A stretch of DNA of 64,000 nucleotides. Origin: CALMUP01 sp035327305. GTDB lineage: Bacteria > Verrucomicrobiota > Kiritimatiellia > CAIVKH01. The position numbers and the translations under genes were made by a program. The notes under the pieces were generated by a model, which saw nothing but the letters and a program-made list of their open reading frames with translations, searched no databases and had not been told where the DNA came from. Where the stretch lies: assembly GCA_035327305.1 (NCBI GenBank), contig DAOLDL010000005.1:1-64000 (forward strand), read 5' to 3'. The number at the start of each line of letters is the position of its first letter. The first letter of the stretch is position 1. Of the stretch, positions 51,144 through 60,012 are shown piece by piece.

Positions 51144-51791
51144 ATGAGCACAAAAAAATTGTTGGCTGTTTACTGTGTTACCGCGGCAATGACCACCGGA
51201 ACCCTGAAGGCGGCCGATGCCGGCGATCCGGTTTTTCCGATAGATCTCAACAACAAGGCGCGCGCGGAATTGCTTTATGAAAACCGCCAGCGGGACCTTG
51301 ATAATGACTTGCGTTTGAAGGCGGATGTGTTTGCCTTGAGGATTCACACCGATGTTGGTCAGTATGCCAATTTGGACTTCGACATCGGCATGATCAGCCC
51401 GGCCGGAGGAAGCGACGAATTTTACGGTGGTATCGGACTTCGCTTCCTTGCCTATGACAGCGAATATTGGCGCTTGAGTCCGTATGCCCAGGTGCATTAT
51501 GCGCCGCGCTTCCGGATGGGCGGCGTTTCGTATGACGATTTGATTGATGCGGACGCCGGCCTGCTTCTGGCCTGCAAATTGAAATTGGACCAGCAATTGA
51601 CGTTGATGCCTTATGCCGGGCCGGTGTTGTCCATCGTTCGAATAGGCGGCAACGATGATCCCCGGGAAGATCGTGTATTGGGTGGCGTGGCCGGCGTTTC
51701 CCTGCTTATGCCCGGCAACAATACCATACGGATCGAAGCGCAATATTTTGACCGGGTAAGTGTTTCCGCCGCGGCCGGCATAGCTTTTTGA
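51144..51791 (+). CDS. Predicted exported outer-membrane-barrel-like protein
   Basis: A 215-residue protein with a signal peptide (KKLLAVYCVTAAMTTGTLKAADA). The rest alternates polar and hydrophobic residues in strands, with many Tyr and Gly, ending in an aromatic Phe (SVSAAAGIAF). This is the look of an outer-membrane barrel, but no named family is recognised. AAGGAA precedes the ATG at 51144. A -10-like TATAAT is at 51084-51089 with no clear -35. Confidence 0.6.
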   Translation: MSTKKLLAVYCVTAAMTTGTLKAADAGDPVFPIDLNNKARAELLYENRQRDLDNDLRLKADVFALRIHTDVGQYANLDFDIGMISPAGGSDEFYGGIGLRFLAYDSEYWRLSPYAQVHYAPRFRMGGVSYDDLIDADAGLLLACKLKLDQQLTLMPYAGPVLSIVRIGGNDDPREDRVLGGVAGVSLLMPGNNTIRIEAQYFDRVSVSAAAGIAF

Positions 51792-51856
51792 AGTCATTCG
51801 CCGACGAACGATATTTAGGGGATTGTCCCGGTGAAAATCCCTGATACCATGCCCGC

Positions 51857-52579
51857 ATGTTTTGGAAATTGTCGCACCTCACCGATCTGTTGTTTCCGCG
51901 CACCTGCGCCGGATGTGGTCTGGCGTTATTGGAACAAGGCATGCACGTGTGCTGGGACTGCCGTGAAACCCTGTCCATCATTTCACCGCCCTTTTGCTCC
52001 TGTTGCGGCGAACCGGTGCACGGACGTATTGATCATGCCTATGTATGCCATTCCTGCATGAAACGTCCGCCTGCGTACCGCCACGCCCGGGCCGCCATTC
52101 ACTACAATGTCATAGGCAAGCGACTAGTCACCCAGTTCAAATACAACCACGCCTTGTGGCTGGAAACCATGCTGGCCGAATTGCTTGCCGCAGGCGTTCA
52201 AGCGCATTTAAGGCCCGATGATTACGATGTTATAACCGCAGTGCCGTTGCATCCGGTAAAACGTCGCGAACGCGGCTATAATCAATCCTGGTTGCTGGCA
52301 AAATCCCTGGCCGGACTCCTGAACAAACCGATTTGTCGGCCCGACAGCCTCAAGCGAACCAGGCCGACCCCCTCGCAAACGCGTTTGACAGCAGGCAAAC
52401 GTCTCACTAACGTGTTGGGAGCGTTCAACGTCAATGACCCGAGGGCATGGATGGGAAAACGAGTTTTACTGATCGATGACGTTATGACAACCGGGGCCAC
52501 GGCAAGCGCCTGCGCAACAGTACTGCGGGAGGCCGGCGCTGAATACGTGGATGTTGCCACGGTTGCCAGGGGAATATAA
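51857..52579 (+). CDS. ComF-family phosphoribosyltransferase-like protein
   Basis: A 240-residue protein. The N-terminal zinc-ribbon region has CAGCG, CWDC, CSCCG and CHSCM cysteine pairs. The C-terminal type I phosphoribosyltransferase fold has VLLIDDVMTTGATASACA, the PRPP-binding loop. ComF proteins act in DNA uptake/transformation or related amidophosphoribosyl transfer. With dprA in the same window, natural transformation is plausible but not proven. It is followed 15 bp later by accD. Confidence 0.9.
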   Translation: MFWKLSHLTDLLFPRTCAGCGLALLEQGMHVCWDCRETLSIISPPFCSCCGEPVHGRIDHAYVCHSCMKRPPAYRHARAAIHYNVIGKRLVTQFKYNHALWLETMLAELLAAGVQAHLRPDDYDVITAVPLHPVKRRERGYNQSWLLAKSLAGLLNKPICRPDSLKRTRPTPSQTRLTAGKRLTNVLGAFNVNDPRAWMGKRVLLIDDVMTTGATASACATVLREAGAEYVDVATVARGI

Positions 52580-52593
52580 CCCAAGGACACAAT

Positions 52594-53442
52594 ATGCCAT
52601 TTTTCAATAAAAAGAATTACTCAACGATCAAGGTGCGCAAACGGGAAATGCCGGACGGCCTCTGGCTCAAATGTCCCGGTTGCAACGAAATCGTATTCAA
52701 GCAGGAGCTTGAGGCGAATCTACAGGTTTGTCCTAAATGCACCTTTCACTTCCAAATGAGCCGAAAAGCCCGCATTGATTCCCTGATCGAATCCGGTACT
52801 TTCGAGGAGTGGGATGAAGGTTTGGTCAGCGTGGATACGCTGGGTTTTACCGGAACGGCTTCTTACCCCAGCAAACTGGCCGAAAACAAAAAGAAAACCG
52901 GATACAACGACGCTATTACAATCGGCAAGGGAATGATGTCGGACCTGGAAATCGGGCTCGGGGTGATGGACTTCTCTTTTTTGGGCGCCAGCATGGGCGC
53001 GGTCGTGGGTGAGAAGGTCACCCGACTCATTGAAAAATGCACCGAACGGGAATTGCCGGTGGTTGTGGTTTGCGCGTCCGGTGGCGCCCGCATGTATGAA
53101 GGTATGTTCAGTCTGATGCAAATGGCGAAAACCAGCGGTGCGCTGGCCCGGCATGCCGAAGCCGGCCTGGCCTATATTCCCGTGCTGACGCATCCGACCA
53201 CTGCCGGCGTCATGGCCAGTTTTGCCACACTTGGCGATGTAATTGTGGCCGAACCGGCGGCATTGATTGGTTTTGCCGGACCCCGCGTCATCAAGGAAAC
53301 CACCCAGCAGGATTTGCCGGATGGTTTTCAGCGGTCCGAATTCCTGCTCAAACACGGACTTCTCGACGTTGTGGTCAAACGCAGTGAGCTGAAGGAAACT
53401 CTGGTCAACTTGTTACGTTTCATGCGGAAAAAGGCCGCCTGA
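52594..53442 (+). CDS. accD: Acetyl-CoA carboxylase carboxyltransferase subunit beta
   Basis: A 282-residue subunit. The N-terminal zinc ribbon is CPGCNEIVFKQ then VCPKCTFHF, a C-x2-C-x15-C-x2-C pattern. The crotonase-like core has VVVCASGGARMYEGMFSLMQM and GFAGPRVIKETTQQDLPDGF. It partners AccA, encoded nearby on the other strand. AAGGA precedes the ATG. A hairpin with one bulged base (53457-53479) lies between accD and folC and may be a weak terminator or translation control site. Confidence 0.97.
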   Translation: MPFFNKKNYSTIKVRKREMPDGLWLKCPGCNEIVFKQELEANLQVCPKCTFHFQMSRKARIDSLIESGTFEEWDEGLVSVDTLGFTGTASYPSKLAENKKKTGYNDAITIGKGMMSDLEIGLGVMDFSFLGASMGAVVGEKVTRLIEKCTERELPVVVVCASGGARMYEGMFSLMQMAKTSGALARHAEAGLAYIPVLTHPTTAGVMASFATLGDVIVAEPAALIGFAGPRVIKETTQQDLPDGFQRSEFLLKHGLLDVVVKRSELKETLVNLLRFMRKKAA

Positions 53443-53486
53443 CCTGATCCGCACGGGCCGGGGCGTCAAATCGCCCGGCAAAAGCC

Positions 53487-54794
53487 ATGAATCTTGAGAC
53501 TGCACTCGAACGGCTGTTTCATCGCAACCTTCACGTCGTAAAACTTGATCTTGAGCCGATGCAGGCGTTGATGTCCCGGCTCGGTAATCCTCAAGATCAG
53601 TTCATTTGCCTGCATGTCGCCGGAACCAACGGCAAGGGCAGTGTTTCCGCCATGCTGGCGTCCATACTCCGGGAGCAAGGTTACCGGACGGCGCTTTACA
53701 CATCGCCGCACCTGGTTCGTTTTAATGAACGCATCCAGGTGGACGGAGTTTCGATCAATGATGAATCGCTTAAAGCATTGATTGATGAAATAGAACAGGC
53801 CGCCGCAACGTTGGTTTCCGGCGGCATGCGTGATGTAACATTTTTCGAATTTACCACGGCGTTGGCGTTTCTTTATTTTATGCGTTCCGGTGTCCAGATC
53901 GCCGTGATTGAAACCGGCATGGGCGGGCGTCTGGATGCAACCAACATCATCACGCCCGCGTTGTCGATCATCACATCCATCGGGTTCGAACATACAGCCT
54001 ATCTGGGAACAACCCTTCAGGAGATTGCCGGTGAAAAGGCCGGCATCATCAAGTCCGGGCGCCCGGTGATTATGGGAGCGCTACCTGAAACAGCCGCCTA
54101 TGTGATAGGTGAACGAGCGAACAGGCTTAAGGCTCCTTTTCGTGTGGCATCCGAACTTGTCAGTGTTGCGATTAAATCCATTTCACTTGAGGGGCAGACC
54201 CTGGATATCACCGGCCAGAATGCCGCGTATGGAAAAGTGAAGTCGCCCCTGCCTGGATACCACCAGGCGCAAAATGCCGCGGTGGTGATTGCCGCCGCCG
54301 AATGCCTGAACAACGAAATCAGAATCCCGGTTTCAGAAAAGGCGATTAAGGATGGAATCAGCAAAACGTATTGGCCGGCACGCGGACAGCTTCTGCAAAA
54401 AGATCCACCGGTTATTTTGGATGGAGCGCACAACGTGGAAGCCGCCGGGGTTCTTGCCAGGTGGGTGGGCAAGGTGGCCGGCAAAAAGCCGTTGGGTATG
54501 ATTGTCGGCTTTCTTTCCGACAAAGACCCCGAGGCGTTTATACGCTGTTTCGGAAATCGTGTGCATGCAATCTGGGTATCGCCGATTCAAAGCGATCGCG
54601 CCATGCCGACGGAAGAATCCGTGCGACGCCTTGCCCGTTTGTCGCGTCCGGTATGCATGGCGGAACTTGATGCCGCAATTGTCGCCGCCCGGGAATGGGC
54701 TGTTCGTGAACATGGCATGGTGCTGATTACCGGCTCCCTTTACCTCGCCGGCGAAACCCTGGCACTGCAGGATAAATTGCATTGGTTGAAGTAG
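53487..54794 (+). CDS. folC: Folylpolyglutamate/dihydrofolate synthase
   Basis: A 435-residue Mur-ligase-fold enzyme that makes dihydrofolate and its polyglutamates. The P-loop is VAGTNGKGSVSAML, followed by YTSPHLVRFNERIQVDG; the carbamoylated-Lys region GEKAGIIKSGRP and the C-terminal ILDGAHNVEAAG are present. It follows accD at 44 bp, as is common (accD-folC order in many bacteria). Confidence 0.95.
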   Translation: MNLETALERLFHRNLHVVKLDLEPMQALMSRLGNPQDQFICLHVAGTNGKGSVSAMLASILREQGYRTALYTSPHLVRFNERIQVDGVSINDESLKALIDEIEQAAATLVSGGMRDVTFFEFTTALAFLYFMRSGVQIAVIETGMGGRLDATNIITPALSIITSIGFEHTAYLGTTLQEIAGEKAGIIKSGRPVIMGALPETAAYVIGERANRLKAPFRVASELVSVAIKSISLEGQTLDITGQNAAYGKVKSPLPGYHQAQNAAVVIAAAECLNNEIRIPVSEKAIKDGISKTYWPARGQLLQKDPPVILDGAHNVEAAGVLARWVGKVAGKKPLGMIVGFLSDKDPEAFIRCFGNRVHAIWVSPIQSDRAMPTEESVRRLARLSRPVCMAELDAAIVAAREWAVREHGMVLITGSLYLAGETLALQDKLHWLK

Positions 54795-54917
54795 ACTATA
54801 CGATCAGATAACGCAACGGCCGGACGAATCAAAACATAAACGGACACGATGAGGCAATTCAGTCGCCAGCGGGAGAATTTCACGTAAACACGTATTCAGG
54901 TTCTCTTTTCGTAAAAG

Positions 54918-54947
54918 TTGCAAGCCGATGATTTTGTGTGATATACT
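54918..54947 (+). promoter_or_regulatory. Candidate promoter for the archaemetzincin-like gene
   Basis: TTGCAA (54918-54923), an 18-bp spacer and TATACT (54942-54947) resemble a sigma-70 promoter. It lies 37 bases before the ATG at 54984. The remainder of the 54795-54983 gap has no gene. Confidence 0.5.
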
Positions 54948-54983
54948 GCTTCAAATAGTGGTTGATTTGAAAAGGCCTTGAAT

Positions 54984-55655
54984 ATGGTGAATAAATTTAA
55001 TTTTTTGTGTCTGCTGATGCTGTTGGTGGCTGGCAGTGTGTGCGCCCAGATGAATCCGGTGCTTGGATGGACGCCGGGCAATCCGGACGAGGTCGCCCTG
55101 CCGGTGGCCATCATCCCTTTTGGTCAGGTGGATGAGGCCATGATGGATCGCGCGCACGCCTGGGTGGAAAGCAATCTCGCCATTAAGATCGACAGATTCG
55201 GTTCGCGTCCTGATATAGAAGTCGGAACTTTTGATGAAGCCGCGCAATCAGCCTCGGAAATGTTGGAGGACAACCGTGTCGGCATTGTGGTTATGTGGAT
55301 GCCCTCGTCCGATATCATGAACCACGGCGCGCACTTTCCCGAAAAACGTGTCGTGATTGCCAATATTCAGCCCATGTATCAGGGTGAAAACATTGACGAT
55401 GAAATCATCGGTCGCCGAATCGAGCGTCAAGCCATTCGCGGCGTCAGCCTGTTGATGGGGTTGGAACCAAGCCCCATACCGCAGAGTGTCATGTTTGCCT
55501 ATTCATCGCGTGATGAATTGGATCAGATCGGACGCAACCTCGATCCTCCATGGTTGATCCGCTTGCAACGGCGGGCCTTGGAGCTTGGATTTGAACTCGA
55601 TCGCCACAATCCCAATAACATGATCAATCCCTTCGTATACGACGAAGTGGAATAA
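54984..55655 (+). CDS. Exported protein resembling a degenerate archaemetzincin
   Basis: A 223-residue protein with a signal peptide (MVNKFNFLCLLMLLVAGSVCA). The order of the rest recalls archaemetzincins: a PVAIIPFG start at residue 40 and, near 147-187, a helix followed by GLEPSPIPQSVMFAYSSRDELDQIG, similar to the GL-H-C-x-M and Asp-containing end. The zinc motif HExxHxxG is replaced by RGVSLLMG (residues 152-159), with all ligands lost. It may be an inactive protease-fold protein in the periplasm or outer layer. This family call is from pattern alone. The gene precedes serS. Confidence 0.5.
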   Translation: MVNKFNFLCLLMLLVAGSVCAQMNPVLGWTPGNPDEVALPVAIIPFGQVDEAMMDRAHAWVESNLAIKIDRFGSRPDIEVGTFDEAAQSASEMLEDNRVGIVVMWMPSSDIMNHGAHFPEKRVVIANIQPMYQGENIDDEIIGRRIERQAIRGVSLLMGLEPSPIPQSVMFAYSSRDELDQIGRNLDPPWLIRLQRRALELGFELDRHNPNNMINPFVYDEVE

Positions 55656-55676
55656 ACCCGCTTTTCCGGAATCACT

Positions 55677-56948
55677 ATGCTCGACATCAAACGAATTCGC
55701 GAAGCCGCCGACGAAGTCCGCGAACGGCTTGCCGCCAAGGGCGTGGAAACCCTGTTGGATCCCATCCTTGAACTTGATCAGGAGCGCCGCCGCCTTCAAA
55801 CGGAAGTCGATCAATGGAAAAACCGCCGCAATGTTGTTTCCAAGGAGATCGGCGCCAAAAAGAAAGCCGGCGAGGATATTGCCGCCATCCAAACCGAAAT
55901 GCGCCAGCTGGGCGATCAGATTTCCACCGCTGATCAGACTATCCGGGAAATAGAGGAAAAGTTTCATGACGCATTGTTGCGCGTACCCAATCTTCCTCAT
56001 GCCAGCACCCCCCTGGGGCGTGATTCCTCGGATAATGTAGAAGTGCGTCGACATGGCGAACCCCGCACATTTTCGTTTACTCCCAAACCGCATTGGGAAG
56101 TCGGACAACAGCTTGGATTTTTCGATTTTGAACGCGGGGCGAAAATTTCCGGCGCAGGTTTCCCCTTGTTCACCGGAGTGGGGGCGCGCATGGAGCGCGC
56201 ATTGATTAATTTTATGTTGGATATTCACACGACGCGTCACGGTTATCGCGAGGTCGCGCCGCCGGTGCTGGTGAATGCCGCATCCATGACCGGAACCGGT
56301 CAGCTTCCCAAAATGAAGGAGGACATGTATTACATCGGCGCCGATGAATTGTACCTCGCTCCAACCGCCGAAGTTCCGGTTACAAACATTTATCGTGACG
56401 AAGTTATGGACGCGCTTCCTGTGTATCTTACCGCGTATACCCCTTGCTTCCGGCGTGAAGCAGGCGCCGCCGGGCGTGAAACACGCGGTCTGATCCGGGT
56501 ACACCAGTTCGATAAAATCGAGCTGGTGAAATTCGTCGAACCCGCGAACTCTTATCGTGAACTCGAATCCCTTGTCGAAAATGCCGAAACCATTCTTCAG
56601 TCGCTCGGACTTCCGTATCGTGTACTTCAGCTTTGTTCGGGCGATTTAAGTTTCGCCGCCGCAAAATGCTACGACATTGAACTGTGGGCGCCCGGCCACA
56701 ATGGTTGGCTTGAAGTGTCGTCCTGCAGTAACTTCGAGGATTTTCAGGCTCGCCGCGCCAACATCCGCTACCGGGATGCCAACGGTAAAAACCAGTTTGT
56801 GCATACCTTGAACGGATCCGGTGTCGCATTGGCCCGGTTGGTGGTGGCCATTCTTGAAAACTATCAGGAAGAAGATGGATCAGTAATTGTGCCGCCCGCA
56901 CTGGTTCCTTACATGGGTGGCCTTGAGCGCCTGGTTCCCGTGGCGTAA
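55677..56948 (+). CDS. serS: Seryl-tRNA synthetase
   Basis: A 423-residue class II synthetase. The N-terminal long coiled-coil arm (about residues 30-100) binds the variable arm of tRNA-Ser. The core has TAEVPVTNIYRDE, the motif 2 CFRREAGAAGRETRGLIRVHQF and the motif 3 GVALARLVVAILEN. MLDIKRIREAADEV opens it as usual. It is 22 bp after the exported protein and precedes tilS closely. Confidence 0.97.
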   Translation: MLDIKRIREAADEVRERLAAKGVETLLDPILELDQERRRLQTEVDQWKNRRNVVSKEIGAKKKAGEDIAAIQTEMRQLGDQISTADQTIREIEEKFHDALLRVPNLPHASTPLGRDSSDNVEVRRHGEPRTFSFTPKPHWEVGQQLGFFDFERGAKISGAGFPLFTGVGARMERALINFMLDIHTTRHGYREVAPPVLVNAASMTGTGQLPKMKEDMYYIGADELYLAPTAEVPVTNIYRDEVMDALPVYLTAYTPCFRREAGAAGRETRGLIRVHQFDKIELVKFVEPANSYRELESLVENAETILQSLGLPYRVLQLCSGDLSFAAAKCYDIELWAPGHNGWLEVSSCSNFEDFQARRANIRYRDANGKNQFVHTLNGSGVALARLVVAILENYQEEDGSVIVPPALVPYMGGLERLVPVA

Positions 56949-56981
56949 TCGTTGCCGCGTGAACAAAGCGCTGGAAACACC

Positions 56982-58409
56982 ATGCTCAAGCGTGTTCATC
57001 AAACCATGGTCGAGCATTCGTTGGTCCGGCCCGGTATGCATGTCATCGCCGGGGTTTCCGGAGGCGCGGACTCCATCGCCATGCTCTATGCTCTTTGGTT
57101 CCTTCGCAAACGCTTGTCTTTTCAACTCACCGCCGCTCATTTGAATCACGGTTTGCGCGGACGCGCCGCTGATCAGGACGAAACATCCGTTCGGCTGTGT
57201 TGTGAAAAACTGGGGATTCCCTGTGTAATCGAAAAAACGGATGTCGCTGTATCGCGGGGGGACAGCGGTCAGTCCATTGAGATGGCGGCACGTGACGCAC
57301 GACACGCTTTTTTCCAACGGGTATTGAAAGCGTGCCGTGGGGATGTCATCGCACTGGCCCATCATCAGGAAGATCAAGCAGAAACGGTGTTGATGCGACT
57401 GCTGGAAGGTTCGAGCATGGTGGGGCTGGGCGGTATGGATTATCAGTCATGCCCCAAGCCGGGCCTGACGGTTATACGACCCATGTTGGATACCTCGCGC
57501 CGTGACATAGAACATTTCTTGATCAAGCATCGTTTGTCTTGGCGCAATGATGCGTCCAACCGCGACCGGAAATTCCGGCGAAACAGAATCCGGCATAAGG
57601 TTATTCCCTTTCTGGTGGATAACGGATTTCCCGGAGTTGTTCCCGCGTTGAACCGGTTGGCCGTCATCATGCGCGACGAGGCCAAGTTGCAATCCAGGCA
57701 AACGCAAGTGCTTCTAAAAGCCTGTCGGAGCCGACGGTCCAGGTACTCCATTGATCGCGTACGATTGACTAAATTGGAGTTGGCGGAGCAAAGGCGGGTG
57801 ATCCGATTGTGGCTGGTGGATTGCGGGGTGGGGGAAAGAACGTTGGATTTTGCCACGATCGAAAAAATCAGGCACCTTGCCGGTCAGCGCGGCGCTATAA
57901 CGGTTGCGCACGGATTTAAGGTTGGCGTCGATGGTAAAATACTCCGCATCACGACAGCGATAAAGCCGGCGGTAATTACCTGGTCCGGTGTTGCAAAGCT
58001 TTGCGTTCCCGGGCATACCGAAATCGAGCCGTTGGGTATTTGCGTGGATGTTGTTTCAGGCAAGGGTTTCAAGCCAATACCAGTCAAAGTCGGGCGTATT
58101 CCCTGTGAAGCCTATATTCGTCGCGATAGCAAGATGCCGGAATTACGGATGCGGGTGCGTCGATCTGGAGATCGCATAGACCCCACCGGCATGAACGGTT
58201 CGGTTTCCTTAAAGGAACTTTTCATCAACGCTAAGATTCCCGCCCAGCATCGCGCATTGGTGCCTGTAGTGGAATGCTGTGATGAGGTAGTATGGGTGGC
58301 GGGTTACCGGGTGTCGCAAAAATATGCCGTGCCATCCAAGCAAGCTCCTTCGTGGCGCATTCGGATCACCCGAAGCCTTAAAGGCCCGAAAACCGAAGTT
58401 ATAAGCTGA
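56982..58409 (+). CDS. tilS: tRNA(Ile)-lysidine synthase
   Basis: A 475-residue PP-loop enzyme that converts C34 of the tRNA-Ile CAU anticodon to lysidine, so that it reads AUA. The PP-loop is VSGGADSIAMLYAL, followed by HLNHGLRG and ALAHHQEDQAETVLMRLLEG. The C-terminal TilS domain (RMRVRRSGDRIDPTGMNGSVSLKELF-type end) is present. The ATG at 56982 is preferred to a TTG at 56952. It follows serS, so the two tRNA-related genes may be cotranscribed. Confidence 0.93.
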   Translation: MLKRVHQTMVEHSLVRPGMHVIAGVSGGADSIAMLYALWFLRKRLSFQLTAAHLNHGLRGRAADQDETSVRLCCEKLGIPCVIEKTDVAVSRGDSGQSIEMAARDARHAFFQRVLKACRGDVIALAHHQEDQAETVLMRLLEGSSMVGLGGMDYQSCPKPGLTVIRPMLDTSRRDIEHFLIKHRLSWRNDASNRDRKFRRNRIRHKVIPFLVDNGFPGVVPALNRLAVIMRDEAKLQSRQTQVLLKACRSRRSRYSIDRVRLTKLELAEQRRVIRLWLVDCGVGERTLDFATIEKIRHLAGQRGAITVAHGFKVGVDGKILRITTAIKPAVITWSGVAKLCVPGHTEIEPLGICVDVVSGKGFKPIPVKVGRIPCEAYIRRDSKMPELRMRVRRSGDRIDPTGMNGSVSLKELFINAKIPAQHRALVPVVECCDEVVWVAGYRVSQKYAVPSKQAPSWRIRITRSLKGPKTEVIS

Positions 58410-58452
58410 GGCGCGGTCCAAAATCAGGAGTTCAAGGCTCCTCTCGTGACCG

Positions 58453-58956
58453 TCACTTTCCAAAGTAGTACCTGACGCCAATAGCGGCGTTCAGTCTGAC
58501 GTCGGTGTCTGGTGCGACATCAAGAATCGGCACGATTTCGGCAAATATATCAATGGGCGCTTCTGAAAACAGGTATGTAATTCCCAAAGGAATGCGAATA
58601 CCGATCATGGCGTCGTCATCATTTTTTCCACGACCACGGTTATCCTCTTTGAGCTTTATGCGAAAACCCAGGCCGTAATAGTATCTGGATTTTCCTTTTA
58701 ACTCCGGGGGTGGAAAATCGTCGTTACGATGAATCAGGTAATCTCCATGGAAGTGCAGGGATGCGTTATCTGAAAACGACCATGCTATGCCGGCATCAAA
58801 TGCGCGATCGGCATCGATCCACTTCTTCAAACTTATGCCCGTCGGCTCTCCGACCATCAAGCCGACGCCCAAACCATCTTTCGTTTGTCCATAGGCGGAA
58901 TGGAGGATGGCCATGACAAACATGATACATGCAATGTGAAGCATTCGCGTTTTCAT
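58453..58956 (-). CDS. Predicted outer-membrane barrel or surface protein
   Basis: About 167 residues with a signal peptide (LHIACIMFVMAILHSAYGQ). The mature part has strand-like alternation (LHFHGDYLIH, YYYGLGFRIKL), an Asp/Arg-rich turn, and ends in Tyr-Phe-Gly-Lys (GVRYYFGK), as outer-membrane proteins often do. No named family is recognised. AAAGG upstream supports the ATG at 58956; an ATG at 59037 would add 27 residues that look like non-coding. It sits after tilS, convergent to it. Confidence 0.55.
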   Translation of the reverse strand: MKTRMLHIACIMFVMAILHSAYGQTKDGLGVGLMVGEPTGISLKKWIDADRAFDAGIAWSFSDNASLHFHGDYLIHRNDDFPPPELKGKSRYYYGLGFRIKLKEDNRGRGKNDDDAMIGIRIPLGITYLFSEAPIDIFAEIVPILDVAPDTDVRLNAAIGVRYYFGK

Positions 58957-58975
58957 GAAGATACCTTTCTCTTTT

Positions 58976-59194
58976 TCAGTTTCCCCTGGATTCCTGTTGC
59001 TGTGTCTTTTTCCATTCATCGGTAGGCAATCCGGCATAACCCCAGTTTTCGTCGTCGATTTCTTGAATCACCACATGTGTATGCTCCGGTTTTTTGCCGA
59101 GGACCCGGACAAGTGAATCGGTAATGTCCTTGATTAATAGCGCTTTCTGCGCGCGATTGGCGCCTTTGGTGATTTGTACATTTACGTATGGCAT
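58976..59194 (-). CDS. 4-oxalocrotonate tautomerase-family protein
   Basis: A 72-residue protein that begins Met-Pro, with Pro2 as the catalytic base after Met removal. The sequence MPYVNVQITKG and the later VRVLGKKPEHTHVVIQEID fit the 4-OT family of small tautomerases/dehalogenases. The usual core is ~62 residues; here a charged tail follows. The substrate is unknown. It is 19 bp upstream of the OMP gene on the same strand. Confidence 0.88.
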   Translation of the reverse strand: MPYVNVQITKGANRAQKALLIKDITDSLVRVLGKKPEHTHVVIQEIDDENWGYAGLPTDEWKKTQQQESRGN

Positions 59195-59282
59195 CAGACT
59201 GTCACCCCTGTTCCCGGATTAATACCATAGTTGCGCTTTAAAGGTAAGCGATTATTAGTGATATACGGAGGCACCGTGCGGC

Positions 59283-59924
59283 TCACCGATTCCGTGAAAA
59301 TGAACATCGTCCGATCGGCTTTTTATCCAGATACCACAATTCAAAATCGGTTTGTTCTTCGGGGCTGGGAACAAACGGTTCAACTTCGGTAAATCTCGGA
59401 TCTTTCCGCATGATGGCGGCGATGTCCTCAAAGTAGGGCAAGTGATCGGTTGCCAGATGAACGATTCCGCCGCGTTTCAGCGTGCGATGCAGTGAATCGA
59501 CAAAGCGGGGATTGAACATCCGGTTATCGTGATGCCGCTTTTTGGGCCATGGATCTGGAAACAGAATGTAATATGTCTGTATGGAATCAGCAGGTATCAA
59601 ATAACTCACGGCGTAATAACCTTCAATTCTCATCAGTCGTACATTTTCCATGCCGGCCCTCCGGACCTTGTTGTCGATCTTTCGGATCCGCTTGAGCATG
59701 CGATCAATGCCCAAAAAGTTTATTTCCGGATGTGCCGCCGCCCTGGCCAGCAGAAAGCGCCCCTTGCCGCAACCAAGATCGATTTCAACCGGCAGGTCAT
59801 CGTCGAAAACATCATGCAAATCCACGGGATTCAACCAGTCCGCCGGTATATAGCGAACGGATTCCGGCATGGGCCGCATTTTCGCAGGTTGCTTTATACG
59901 CGATAGGTGATTGTGCTCTTCCAT
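59283..59924 (-). CDS. trmB: tRNA (guanine-N7)-methyltransferase
   Basis: A 213-residue SAM-dependent enzyme that methylates G46 of tRNA. The SAM motif is VEIDLGCGKGRFLLARAA, followed by FLGIDRM; the catalytic segment is LFPDPWPKKRHHDNR and the end part has VHLATDHLPYFEDI. The start at 59924 (MEEHNHLSR) gives the family's length; a longer start at 60119 would run into the divergent patatin gene. The two are divergent with 88 bp between starts. Confidence 0.93.
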   Translation of the reverse strand: MEEHNHLSRIKQPAKMRPMPESVRYIPADWLNPVDLHDVFDDDLPVEIDLGCGKGRFLLARAAAHPEINFLGIDRMLKRIRKIDNKVRRAGMENVRLMRIEGYYAVSYLIPADSIQTYYILFPDPWPKKRHHDNRMFNPRFVDSLHRTLKRGGIVHLATDHLPYFEDIAAIMRKDPRFTEVEPFVPSPEEQTDFELWYLDKKPIGRCSFSRNR

Positions 59925-60012
59925 GGTTTCAAGTTCGGTGACTATAAACAACAATGGGCATGAACCAAGCAAATCCTTGTGCGTCCTGATCATGAAGGTA
60001 CAATGTCGTTTC

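Noticed and set aside
55503..56504. Minus-strand open frame of about 330 codons opposite serS
   Set aside because: Antisense to conserved seryl-tRNA synthetase; no signature motifs.
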